Below are positions 42,601-49,639 of a DNA stretch of 64,000 bases, piece after piece; positions within the stretch are counted from its first letter, which is position 1; every line of letters begins with the position of its first letter. This stretch comes from Hyphomicrobiales bacterium (GTDB lineage: Bacteria; Pseudomonadota; Alphaproteobacteria; Rhizobiales; Rhizobiaceae). The position numbers and the translations under genes are program-made. The stretch is from assembly GCA_900465685.1 (NCBI GenBank), contig UEGR01000008.1, positions 1 to 64,000 on the forward strand, in the 5' to 3' direction. The notes below the pieces were generated by a model. It ran no database searches and was not told where the DNA came from. It was given only the letters and a program-made list of their open reading frames with translations.

Positions 42601-43485
42601 CCTTTGGGCGGTGTCGTCAAGGCAGCGGTGACGCTGAATGGCAGTGGCGAAAACGCTGCCGCGCTGGTCAGTTCGCTGGCGGGAACGGCGACTGTGGATG
42701 TCGAGAAATTCGCGGTGGCTGGTCTGGACGGTGCAGCACTGCCCGCCATGGTCGCAGCCGCTGATGACATTGGCGATCAGCCTGCCGGCGACGAGAAACT
42801 GGATGCGAAGCGATTTGCCGCCATTGCGGATAAGGCAGTTGCGCCGGATGCACGCTTTACGCCGGGCGATGCACGCTTCGAATTCACGGTGGCGGGCGGT
42901 ACTGCGCGCATGACAGCGGCCAATCTGTCCGATGGCAATGCGGCTTTGTTGAGCGACCTGCAATTCGATCTGTCGACGTTTGGCGTTGGCGGCAGCGGAA
43001 CGTTTACATTCCAGGGCGACGAGGGCGCCCAGACCGGCCTTTCGCCGCAGGTGGCTTTCACCATCGGCGGAGCTTATGACCGGCCCGAAGTGCGGCTTGA
43101 CCGTCAGCCGCTTGTGCAGTTCCTGACCCAGCGTGCACTGGAGCGTGAACAGGAGCGTGTCGAGGCCATGCAGGCCAGCCTGATGGAAAAGCAGCGTCTG
43201 CGCCGTCAGCTTGGCGTTCTGGAAGCCGATGCCGCGGAACGCGCACGTGCCCAGCAGGAAGACGAGACACGCCGCCGCACGGAAGCGGCAGCCCGCGTCG
43301 CGGCGGAAAAACAAGCCGAGGAGAAGAAGCGGCTGGAGTCGCAACAGCCCCAGCCAGCCAATCCGGAAGGCGGAGCAACAAATGGTGCAACTGCACCGTT
43401 GACCAGCCCGGAAGGTGGTCAGTCGCTCAATGAATTTCTGAAAACACTGGAGCCCACACCGACCGCGCCCGCTCAGCAGCCCTGA
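39628..43485 (+). CDS. AsmA family protein (large, envelope-associated)
   Basis: The 1285-residue protein has an N-terminal membrane anchor (about 4-24) followed by the AsmA start VDWSGYRADFEREASRILGR near 29-48, then long beta-rich repeats. The family is thought to form grooves that carry phospholipids across the periplasm and to affect outer-membrane composition. Residues about 1160-1285 form a charged coiled coil rich in Glu, Arg and Gln, ending in a low-complexity Pro/Gln/Gly tail. Translation starts at TTG 39628, with GGAG at 39617-39620; no ATG is available nearby. Its stop is 2 nt from the convergent RHH gene. Confidence 0.9.
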   Translation: MGRIFVIVGGLLVLLLTAALVVPPFVDWSGYRADFEREASRILGRPVKVAGDVNARLLPFPSVTFSDVRVGADATHPVMTLDRFSMDAELMPFLRGQVLIFDMRVERPRVSISLDKDGKVDWAIRPSTPLNPSQIKVERLSINDGSITLHDVASGRIHEATGLNAVLSANSLAGPWQAQSSFNLEGRRLAVDLTSGEAKPDGSLRLRARISPEAIPAAFETDGDIVLKDGRLNYAGDFSLRSSDMVAQNGKSQKDASADKPFFSGLRLTGKFTADTNRFDASEFRMEQGPADNPYVVNGKALIDYGNVPRFEISADGQQIFWGPSETAEDQQVTSVMPLTDRIAIVRRVLEQLPIPTIPGRIDLRLPAVVAGGTTIRSVTINAEPDGGDWNIRQFAADLPGRTKVEAKGKLSVGDDFGFQGEMLVASRQPSGLATWLNETVDESIRTLDGAGFSGKVDLRDGMQRIDDLEIGLGKTSLKGSLLRQVNGAAQPTIDVNLQGGAVESDALQAFVSFFSGGEGLALLDAQTLNVSFKAGPVRFKDMEAASVDLAMRLHDGRFDFDRLMINDVADATLTATGAYEPFANSPSGKLDATILSGDLSRFISLMANRYPQLPLFRALSARAANFPGLFDDSEINVIANAVAPVRPETQANPAKNGAAKGKSARPADTKGKTSPGSGEFSFSVTGKTGGMKLDLSGTASGGETDADPLQMQLNGTAESDQGEAVLALIGLPSLPLGLAGELTADLTMQGAPSAGMRTLLKLTAPDGTASADGVISLIGSDIAASGKAQVKSADLQPFIATAGYALPGYGAGLSANLSSDFQFAKGILRFPNLAGQLGGEDVSARLEANFADSGLPQLKGEAKLASLEVDSLAAIMLGQDAFEPAKPTEKSIWPRGAFAVRPSLPLLIDVKLNVAQAHMQGFGTATEFSTRLQKTIDSLSLTELTGNWAGGYLAGNLSLRNSDKNALLSTDLKWSGADLANFYHLEDGSAPLGGVVKAAVTLNGSGENAAALVSSLAGTATVDVEKFAVAGLDGAALPAMVAAADDIGDQPAGDEKLDAKRFAAIADKAVAPDARFTPGDARFEFTVAGGTARMTAANLSDGNAALLSDLQFDLSTFGVGGSGTFTFQGDEGAQTGLSPQVAFTIGGAYDRPEVRLDRQPLVQFLTQRALEREQERVEAMQASLMEKQRLRRQLGVLEADAAERARAQQEDETRRRTEAAARVAAEKQAEEKKRLESQQPQPANPEGGATNGATAPLTSPEGGQSLNEFLKTLEPTPTAPAQQP

Positions 43486-43487
43486 TT

Positions 43488-43724
43488 TTAGCAGGCTGGT
43501 GGTATCTGTGATTTGAGCCAGTTCAACACGTGAAGCCGCAGCGCCGATGAGAGATTGGTGGTGCGCTCACGCTTGCTGTCCACCTCTGCGACCAGTGCTG
43601 CAATCGACTGGCCGCGTGTTTCGGCGATTTGGTTGAGAATTTCGAAGAACTCGTCTTCCAGCGTATAGCTGGTTGCATGGCCGCGAATGCTAACGGAATG
43701 TTTGCGCAGGCCGCCGGTGCTCAA
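43488..43724 (-). CDS. Ribbon-helix-helix domain protein
   Basis: The 78-residue protein fits the ribbon-helix-helix family (RHH_4-like): a predicted strand KHSVSIRGHATSYTLEDEFF near 8-27 followed by helices ILNQIAETRGQSIAALVAEV near 29-48. Such proteins bind DNA as dimers. Its start overlaps the stop of the DUF4169 gene by 4 nt, so the two are translated together. No target is known, and the low-complexity tail has no other motif. It resembles neither a known toxin nor an antitoxin pair. Confidence 0.85.
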   Translation of the reverse strand: MSTGGLRKHSVSIRGHATSYTLEDEFFEILNQIAETRGQSIAALVAEVDSKRERTTNLSSALRLHVLNWLKSQIPPAC

Positions 43725-43921
43725 CGGTCGCCATCCGTATCGTCTTTACGCTCCAGGCGGTTCATATCCAGAAAGCGCTCGCTCTTGCGGGTCTCTTCGC
43801 GTGCGAAGTCTTTTTCAGTCTTGGTGCGCCCGAAAAGTACGCGGTTTTGATCCGCCTGCTTTTCCTTGGCATCACGCGCTTTCTTTTTCTTGAACTGCCG
43901 CAGATTGACGATGTCGCTCAT
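43721..43921 (-). CDS. DUF4169 family small basic protein
   Basis: The 66-residue protein starts MSDIVNLRQFKKKKARDAKE and is almost entirely charged (Lys, Arg, Asp, Glu), predicted as a helix. This matches the short DUF4169 family of alphaproteobacteria, whose function is unknown. It is coupled by a 4-nt overlap to the RHH gene downstream. A full copy of the palindromic element ends 19 nt upstream of its start codon. Confidence 0.85.
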   Translation of the reverse strand: MSDIVNLRQFKKKKARDAKEKQADQNRVLFGRTKTEKDFAREETRKSERFLDMNRLERKDDTDGDR

Positions 43922-43940
43922 GTCGATGTCTCGGATGCTT

Positions 43941-44043
43941 TAGAGCGTGTTTCAATCTGATTGAATCAGATCTGCGCTCTAGTCCTTTGTTTTAACGCGC
44001 ATCTATTCCAAAAACCGTTTCACACTTTTCGGGATGCGCGCTC
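43941..44043 (-). repeat. Palindromic repeat element, copy C (full length)
   Basis: On the minus strand this 103-bp element begins GAGCGCGCATCCCGAAAA and follows the same two-module plan as copy B. Module 1 arms are GCGCATC and GATGCGC; module 2 contains CAGATCTGATT-type inverted halves between AGAGCGC and CACGCTCTA ends. Relative to its downstream gene (DUF4169, minus strand) it has the same orientation as copies A and B. Confidence 0.85.
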
Positions 44044-44105
44044 AGTGCTTTTCAACGCCCATTTATAACGCGGTGCTCCGATGACCTGCAAGCTGTCGGC
44101 TTGGC

Positions 44106-44282
44106 TTACTGTCGGGGTTCCTTGGGATTGGTGAACCACCAGATGGCGACCGAAACGGCTACGAGCAGCAAAAGGCCAACCGTCAACTGCCAAAGAGGAA
44201 AGTTTGGCGCATCACTCGCCATGAAGAACGCAGCGATAACGCCGCTTAACCAGAGAACTGCCTGCGCTAACAAACGGACCAT
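44106..44282 (-). CDS. Small membrane protein, 58 residues, unrecognised
   Basis: This short frame is easily missed. It encodes 58 residues starting MVRLLAQAVLWLSGVIAAFF and ending FTNPKEPRQ. Two hydrophobic segments (about 3-21 and 32-50) flank a short polar loop (MASDAPNFPLWQ), so it should be a hairpin-type inner-membrane protein with both ends on the same side. A strong Shine-Dalgarno (GTGGAGG then CGGGA) lies 5-17 nt before the ATG. It sits between DUF4169 and sspB on the same strand. I do not recognise a family, and function is unknown. Confidence 0.72.
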   Translation of the reverse strand: MVRLLAQAVLWLSGVIAAFFMASDAPNFPLWQLTVGLLLLVAVSVAIWWFTNPKEPRQ

Positions 44283-44433
44283 GAAATTCCCGCCTCCACT
44301 TAAATTACCGTGTTGTCTGCCACTATAGCATTTTCAACTTCGGTTGCCTTGATCGAAGTCAAAACGCGTAGTCTAGCCATCGATATACTATGAAATAGTG
44401 CGTCGTTCGACCATAGCTTTGTACAAACGGCTT

Positions 44434-44463
44434 CTGCGCCGCAGCATTATGCTTGCGGCGCAG
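44434..44463 (-). terminator. Possible terminator hairpin after sspB
   Basis: A perfect 10-bp stem, CTGCGCCGCA and TGCGGCGCAG, encloses a loop GCATTATGCT. It lies about 40 nt past the sspB stop on the minus strand. The T-run that follows is poor (AAGCCGTTTG), so termination is uncertain. Confidence 0.45.
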
Positions 44464-44504
44464 TCAGTGTTTTCAGGATTGCAAGCAGAGTTGGGAGAGA
44501 AATT

Positions 44505-45080
44505 TTACTTCTTGCGGAAGGCGTCGAGAGAGACCACGTCGGCAGATGGCTTGGGCGTATCTTCGCCTTCAGCATTGTCCTTCGCGGCAGCTGCCTGCTT
44601 TTCAGCGGAAGACTTGCGCGACTTTGCCTTTGGCTTTTCCGGCTTTTCGGGCGCGGATTCGACCGGCATCATCTCGATTGGCGCGATATTGTTCTCTTCG
44701 TCATTGTCGCTGGTCGGCTGAACTGCGGCGACATCGAACTCAAGCTCGAAATTGACGGACGGATCGTAGAAGCCGCGTACTGCCGAGAACGGAATGACCA
44801 GTTTTTCAGGAATATCGCCGAAAGACAGGCCGACTTCAAAGAGCTGATCCGTAACATTCATGTCCCAGAACTGGTGCTGCAACACGATTGTCATCTGCTC
44901 GGGATATTTCTCTTTCAGGCGCGAGGAAATACGCACGCCCGGCGCCCCGGTGAGGAACGTGATAAAGAAATGATGATTGCCCGGCAGGCCAGCCTTGGCC
45001 ACCTCCGCAAGAACCTTGCGGATGACGCCACGAAGCGCTTCCTGAGCGAGAATGTCGTAACGGATCAAATCCTGTACCAT
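44505..45080 (-). CDS. sspB: ClpXP adaptor SspB (alphaproteobacterial type)
   Basis: SspB delivers ssrA-tagged proteins to ClpXP. The 191-residue protein has a conserved N-terminal substrate-binding domain: IRYDILAQEALRGVIRKVL near 6-24, NHHFFITFLTGAPGVRISSR near 35-54, and VLQHQFWDMNV near 65. A long acidic and Lys/Ala-rich linker follows (about 120-175), then the C-terminal peptide VVSLDAFRKK. In SspB proteins that terminal peptide docks on the ClpX zinc domain. The tmRNA gene that produces its substrates lies about 2.4 kb away. Confidence 0.92.
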   Translation of the reverse strand: MVQDLIRYDILAQEALRGVIRKVLAEVAKAGLPGNHHFFITFLTGAPGVRISSRLKEKYPEQMTIVLQHQFWDMNVTDQLFEVGLSFGDIPEKLVIPFSAVRGFYDPSVNFELEFDVAAVQPTSDNDEENNIAPIEMMPVESAPEKPEKPKAKSRKSSAEKQAAAAKDNAEGEDTPKPSADVVSLDAFRKK

Positions 45081-45178
45081 GGGTTTCTTATCCCACGGAT
45101 TCGCAGGCAGATGTCAAGTTCGTTCTCGCAGGAAACGATGATATATATCGCGAAAGTGAGGCAGCGCTGCTCGATCTG

Positions 45179-45916
45179 TCAGGGGTGAGGGGTCGCTTCC
45201 GGCAACGATTCAGTCACACCAAATGCCAGCAGGAATGTTCTGACACCATTGATGGCGCTGCGTTCGATGATATCATCATCGATGGCGCATCCGTGCAACG
45301 CATGCAACTGTGTGTCGGCGTTGATCAACGCCATGAAATGCAGTGCCGCCAGATCGGGATCGTCGAGACGTAAATGCCCGGCGAGCGCGAGGCGGGAAAG
45401 GCATGCGGCAACGGCTGGAATGGCCTGCGCTGGGCCTTTGGTCTTGCAGATATAACCCGCGAAGGACAGATCGGGTGAACTGGACTGCACGAGTTTGCGC
45501 AGAAACGCGCCCGATGGATCGTAAACGCAGTTTCGGCTCATGCGGATCGCGAAATCTGTCAGGTCCTGCTCAAGGTTGTCACCGGTCTGTGGAAAAGTGG
45601 AAAGCACGGCAAACAGGCTCGCATTCATGCGGTCCAAAGCGTCTTCCACCACGGCGGCCAGCAAGGCTTCCTTGTCGCGATAGTGGTTGTAGATGGTCTG
45701 GCGCGAAACGCCTGCCTCGTTTGCAATAAGATCGATGCTGGCGCCCTGAAACCCGTCGCGCGAGAAAACGCGCGCCGCAGAACACAGGATGAAATCGCGT
45801 TTCATGCACTGTCCCGGCTTCATTGCGGCAGAGCCAGCCGCGGCATTCAGCCCTTTTCCGGTGGTGCTACGCTTCACCGGCGGGGCGGCCATTTCGATTA
45901 TGTCAGTAGGTTTCAT
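45179..45916 (-). CDS. TetR/AcrR family transcriptional regulator
   Basis: The 245-residue protein has an unusually long N-terminal lead of about 40 residues before the TetR helix-turn-helix domain: ILCSAARVFSRDGFQGASID near 43-62, then IANEAGVSRQTIYNHYRDKE near 64-83. The C-terminal ligand domain resembles the AcrR-type form. The start is uncertain: ATG 45916 has no clear Shine-Dalgarno, and ATG 45823 and 45805 are in frame and closer to the usual family length. It is divergent from a drug efflux gene with a palindrome between, so it most likely represses that pump and itself. Confidence 0.9.
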   Translation of the reverse strand: MKPTDIIEMAAPPVKRSTTGKGLNAAAGSAAMKPGQCMKRDFILCSAARVFSRDGFQGASIDLIANEAGVSRQTIYNHYRDKEALLAAVVEDALDRMNASLFAVLSTFPQTGDNLEQDLTDFAIRMSRNCVYDPSGAFLRKLVQSSSPDLSFAGYICKTKGPAQAIPAVAACLSRLALAGHLRLDDPDLAALHFMALINADTQLHALHGCAIDDDIIERSAINGVRTFLLAFGVTESLPEATPHP

Positions 45917-45959
45917 AAGCCCAACATAAGATGACTTGACGTTTTGGACAATGGTGTCT

Positions 45960-45981
45960 AATTTGACATCAATGTCAAATT
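45960..45981. promoter_or_regulatory. Palindromic operator candidate between the TetR and efflux genes
   Basis: Perfect 10-nt arms AATTTGACAT and ATGTCAAATT are separated by CA. Each arm contains TTGACA or its complement, so the site would cover -35 boxes on both strands. A TTGACG/TAATTT pair with a 17-nt spacer (45936-45964) would also start transcription next to it. Size and symmetry fit a TetR dimer site. Confidence 0.68.
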
Positions 45982-46209
45982 CCTTTTGGCATTTCGTCTA
46001 GACAATAGACTGTGACAATTATTTCAGAGGTCAGGTTTGCCCGTTTTTGGGCGCATATCCCGGACCGAATCTGAAAAGGTGTTGTAGTTCCATGTAGTTA
46101 TCAGTCCTGTACCGGTTTTGCGAGCCCAGCGATCCATCCTCCCAAGCGAAGTTGGCGATCCGAAACCGGTGTGGGCACCTCACGAAACATTGATGAAAGC
46201 GCGTCTCCC

Positions 46210-47421
46210 ATGGCTTCGAGTCTTGTGCGCAATGCGATTGTTCTCGGTCTTCTGTCCGCAGTTGGCCCCTTCGCGATCGACATGTATCTGCCTGCCTTGC
46301 CGACCATTGCTGCCGATCTCCATGCGGAGACCGGTGCTGTACAGATGAGTCTGCTTGCCTTTTTTATTGCTTTGGCGATTGCCCAGCTTTTCTGCGGTCC
46401 TTTGTCGGACATGGTCGGGCGCAAAATCCCGCTTTACGGCGGCCTGATTCTCTTCGCTATTGGCAGTGTTGGTTCTGCGCTGGCGACCAATATCGATGTG
46501 CTGGTGCTGTTCCGCTTCCTGCAAGGGCTTGGTGCGGCGGCAGGCATGGTGATTCCACGCGCCGTGGTGCGTGATTTGCACACTGGCGTCGAAGCCGCGC
46601 GGCTCATGTCGCTCCTGATGCTGGTCTTCTCGATTTCGCCGATTCTGGCACCGCTTACAGGCTCGGTCATCATCAGCTTCTTTGGATGGCGTGGTGTGTT
46701 CTGGGCCGTTCTGGTCGCTGCGCTTATCGGCATCGTGCTGCTTGCCACCGCCCAGCAGGAAACGCGAACGCGTGAAGCGCGGCTTGAAAGCAGTATCGGC
46801 AGCGCTCTGCGTGGCTATGGCCGCTTGCTCAAGGACCGCTATTTCCTTGGACTGGTTTTCGTCGGCGGCTTCGGCATCGCGTCGTTCTTCGTCTATCTGG
46901 CCAATTCGTCCTTCGTGCTGATTGACCATTACGGCTTGACCCCGAACCAGTATGCGCTGGCTTTCTCGGCCAATGCGGTGTCGTTCTTCGGCGTTTCGCA
47001 GCTGAATGGCTTGCTTGGCGCTCGCTTCGGCCTGCGCCGTGTGATGCGCGTTGCCGTATCCGGTTTCGCAGCCGCCATGCTTGCCATGTTCGCAGCCGTG
47101 CTGATGGGGCACCAGTCGCTGTGGCTGATCGCAGCCTTCCTGTTCGTCGGCTATGGCTTCCTTGGACTGGTGATTCCGACCACGGCGGTTCTGGCGCTGG
47201 AAGATTACGGCGCGATTGCCGGTACCGCTTCAGCGCTGATGGGCACGCTGCATTTCGTGATTGGCGGTCTGGCAATCGGCATAACGGGCTCGTTCTTCGA
47301 TGGAACGGCTGTGCCTATGGTCGGCGGTATCGCTGGCTGTGCTCTGACCGCATTCGTGTTGACGCAGATCGTCCTCTCTCGCAAGGCGAGTGACGTCGAA
47401 ACAGAAGCGGCAGCAGCCTGA
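46210..47421 (+). CDS. Bcr/CflA family multidrug efflux MFS transporter
   Basis: This is a drug:proton antiporter of the 12-helix major facilitator superfamily. The 403-residue product opens with the family signature VGPFAIDMYLPALPTIAADL near 18-37, followed by the loop 2-3 motif GPLSDMVGRKIPLYGG near 65-80 and the antiporter motif C region near 145. About twelve hydrophobic segments are visible. The GTG at 46171 is an alternative start adding 13 residues; neither start has a strong Shine-Dalgarno. It is divergent from the TetR gene, which likely controls it. Substrates are unknown. Confidence 0.9.
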   Translation: MASSLVRNAIVLGLLSAVGPFAIDMYLPALPTIAADLHAETGAVQMSLLAFFIALAIAQLFCGPLSDMVGRKIPLYGGLILFAIGSVGSALATNIDVLVLFRFLQGLGAAAGMVIPRAVVRDLHTGVEAARLMSLLMLVFSISPILAPLTGSVIISFFGWRGVFWAVLVAALIGIVLLATAQQETRTREARLESSIGSALRGYGRLLKDRYFLGLVFVGGFGIASFFVYLANSSFVLIDHYGLTPNQYALAFSANAVSFFGVSQLNGLLGARFGLRRVMRVAVSGFAAAMLAMFAAVLMGHQSLWLIAAFLFVGYGFLGLVIPTTAVLALEDYGAIAGTASALMGTLHFVIGGLAIGITGSFFDGTAVPMVGGIAGCALTAFVLTQIVLSRKASDVETEAAAA

Positions 47422-47439
47422 TTTAAAGAGAGTCTGGTT

Positions 47440-47783
47440 TGTAAGGGAAAGTGGAGGCTTCTGTTGCCAGGTGCCTCCGAACCCCGCCTTAAGGTGCTAA
47501 CCCTAAGGGCTTTAGAGTGGGTTTCCCGCACCGCCATTAGGCAGCGAGAGCATAACCCTGAGCTTTGTTGTCATTTGCAACTACTCAATTGACCCGATAA
47601 CGGTGGTATCATGCCGAGTAAAAGAGCGATCTTTACACCCTTGTCGATCCTATTTCGCCCCCGCCACAGCACAGACTAACGATACAGCCTGTGTTCTGGT
47701 GGAGGCGCCGGGTACCGCCCCCGGGTCCAATGGGTTTATTACACCGTCCGTTTATCACCATAGCTGGCTTGCGCCAGCGAGAC
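47440..47783 (-). ncRNA. ssrA: tmRNA, circularly permuted two-piece form
   Basis: tmRNA rescues stalled ribosomes and tags the product for proteolysis. On the minus strand the acceptor piece comes first, with a GNRA-loop hairpin GCTGGC-GCAA-GCCAGC at 47763-47778 and 3' end CGCCTCCACCA ending at 47697. After about 34 nt of intervening sequence the coding piece begins GGGGGCG at 47662. The two ends pair as a 7-bp acceptor stem with a G3-U70 wobble, the alanine identity element. After the resume context TAGTTGCA the tag reads ANDNKAQGYALAA (47578 down to 47540, TAA at 47539-47537). The 3' end near 47445 is an estimate: a GGAGGC/GCCTCC hairpin lies at 47453-47478. Confidence 0.93.
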
Positions 47784-48423
47784 GTATATAGGCGTGGTCG
47801 ATCCATATTGGAAGAGGGGCGGTTACATTTGTCAGGGGCAAATCTGCTCCCGAATCTTCTGAAGCCCGAATAAAGCGGCCCTTTCGTTGCCGTCGGAAAG
47901 ATGAGATGTTGATCGTCTCATTTTCCTTAAGCGCGCCCGCGCTCCACGGCCCCAATCCCTCGATGCTTGCCTTCACACTGGGCATGACACAGGAAATATC
48001 CGCATCGCTACAGTCCTTCGGAGCTGTCGCCTTGAGTATAGCCCGCAATATTTTCTGCAAGACATCAACGGATGCCGGAAGTGCTCGGGTAGAATGAGGG
48101 AAAATTGCAGCGCCGTGAGAATTTACAAAGGTCCAAACATAATAAAACGCGTTGTGAAACTGTAAGTAAATTTAAAAAATTAATCAGAATGACGCTATTC
48201 ATTATGAATAAGTGTTGCGTGGAGAATATGTGAGATCGTATTTTGTTCTTTGCAGGACAAAAGATCATTGTTGTGTGTTGCTTCCCTAAAATGTCGTTGA
48301 CAGCTTGCTCGCACTGGTCAATCTTGGCTGCATATATATTGGAAAGGCTGGGGTTTTCTTCCGGTCGATCGGGATTTGCAGTTGATATTGGGCGGTGTGC
48401 CCATACTGAAGGAGAGCCGATAT
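47784..48423. other. Long non-coding region between ssrA and the DUF2853 gene (640 nt)
   Basis: On the minus strand the ssrA promoter should lie at its left end: TATATA at 47785-47790 fits a -10 box, with a weak TTCCAA at 47808-47813. The part from about 48100 to 48260 is AT-rich and holds a palindrome, TATTCAT-T-ATGAATA, at 48196-48210. A minus-strand frame of 101 codons (48060-47755, TTG start) runs into ssrA and has no Shine-Dalgarno, so I do not call it. Confidence 0.5.
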
Positions 48424-48735
48424 ATGAGTGAATACCTCGCAGATGTCCGTCGCTATGATGCTGCTGCCGATGAGGCGGTTGTCGAGAAGATCGTCAAGCA
48501 TCTGGGCATTGCGCTTCGCAATCGCGACTCCTCGCTCGTTTCGGCGACCGATCCGGAAGAAATGAAGCGTGTGCGCGACAGCTGGGTTGGCAAGAAGCTC
48601 GGCGTCACCGACGCGGCCAAGGCTGAAGAAGTGGTGAACCACGTCGCGGAAGTCATGAAGGGCGACCGCAACAAGCACCGCGTGACCTTCTACTATCTGG
48701 TTGCCAAGCAACTCGGCAAACTCGGCGATCTCTGA
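48424..48735 (+). CDS. DUF2853 family protein
   Basis: The 103-residue protein begins [20 protein letters not shown] and matches the DUF2853 family, small helical proteins of alphaproteobacteria and Bacteroidetes with no known function. Conserved segments include [20 protein letters not shown] near 22-41, [13 protein letters not shown] near 49-61 and [17 protein letters not shown] near 84-100. AAGGAGAG at 48409-48416 is a strong Shine-Dalgarno that fixes the start. A terminator follows 26 nt after the stop. Confidence 0.92.
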   Translation: MSEYLADVRRYDAAADEAVVEKIVKHLGIALRNRDSSLVSATDPEEMKRVRDSWVGKKLGVTDAAKAEEVVNHVAEVMKGDRNKHRVTFYYLVAKQLGKLGDL

Positions 48736-48761
48736 TCGGTGCATATTGCCTGTGGAATTCG

Positions 48762-48789
48762 AACCCCGGTGCCCTGCGCCGGGGTTTTT
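48762..48789 (+). terminator. Rho-independent terminator after the DUF2853 gene
   Basis: The arms AACCCCGG (48762-48769) and CCGGGGTT (48779-48786) form an 8-bp stem and the right arm runs into five T. It separates this gene from thyA. Confidence 0.9.
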
Positions 48790-48844
48790 CCTTATAGTAG
48801 GGGTGAACCGAATCGATCCCGAAAACCCCATCTGGGAACATCCC

Positions 48845-49639
48845 ATGCGCACCTATCTCGATCTTCTCCAGTATGTGCTCGATAATGGCACCGATCGCGG
48901 CGACCGCACGGGAACGGGCACGCGCTCGGTTTTCGGCTATCAGATGCGCTTTAATCTGGAGGAGGGCTTTCCGGTCCTGACCACCAAGAAGCTGCATCTG
49001 CGCTCCATCATCTATGAACTGTTGTGGTTCCTGAAGGGCGACACCAATATTGCCTATCTCAAGGAAAACGGCGTTTCGATCTGGGATGAATGGGCAGACG
49101 AAAAGGGTGATCTCGGCCCGGTCTACGGCTATCAGTGGCGCTCCTGGCCAGCGCCTGACGGTCGCCATATCGACCAGATCGCCAATCTCATGAAGATGCT
49201 GCATGGCAATCCGAATTCCCGCCGCCTGATCGTTTCGGCCTGGAACCCGGCGCTGGTCGATGAAATGGCTCTGCCACCATGCCATTGCCTGTTCCAGTTC
49301 TATGTCGCGGATGGCAAGCTGTCCTGCCAGCTTTATCAACGCTCGGCGGATATTTTCCTCGGCGTGCCGTTCAACATCGCCTCCTATGCGCTTTTGACCA
49401 TGATGATCGCGCAGGTGGCGGGTCTCAAGCCCGGCGAATTCATCCACACGCTGGGCGATGCGCATATCTATTCCAACCATTTCGAACAGGCTCGTCTGCA
49501 ACTGACCCGCACGCCGAAAAAACTGCCGGTCATGCGTATCAACCCGGATGTGAAGGACCTGTTTTCCTTCCGCTTCGAGGATTTTGTGCTGGAAGGCTAT
49601 GAAGCCGATCCGACGATCAAGGCGCCGATTGCCGTATGA
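48845..49639 (+). CDS. thyA: Thymidylate synthase ThyA
   Basis: ThyA methylates dUMP to dTMP using methylenetetrahydrofolate, which becomes dihydrofolate. The 264-residue protein has the same length as E. coli ThyA and the nucleophile Cys146 in [10 protein letters not shown]. Other motifs are [12 protein letters not shown] near 20-31, [12 protein letters not shown] near 122, and the dUMP loop [20 protein letters not shown] near 194-213. The start ATG 48845 fits family length; a longer open frame upstream overlaps the terminator. The stop overlaps folA by 4 nt, coupling the enzyme to the one that recycles its product. Confidence 0.97.
   Translation: MRTYLDLLQYVLDNGTDRGDRTGTGTRSVFGYQMRFNLEEGFPVLTTKKLHLRSIIYELLWFLKGDTNIAYLKENGVSIWDEWADEKGDLGPVYGYQWRSWPAPDGRHIDQIANLMKMLHGNPNSRRLIVSAWNPALVDEMALPPCHCLFQFYVADGKLSCQLYQRSADIFLGVPFNIASYALLTMMIAQVAGLKPGEFIHTLGDAHIYSNHFEQARLQLTRTPKKLPVMRINPDVKDLFSFRFEDFVLEGYEADPTIKAPIAV

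Noticed and set aside
43488-43921. Toxin-antitoxin pair (RHH protein coupled to a small basic protein)
   Set aside because: The coupling and RHH fold fit, but DUF4169 resembles no toxin and the genes are conserved in chromosomal contexts, so there is no positive evidence.
47755-48060. A 101-codon minus-strand frame upstream of ssrA
   Set aside because: It starts at TTG without a Shine-Dalgarno, runs into the tmRNA acceptor piece, and matches no family I know.
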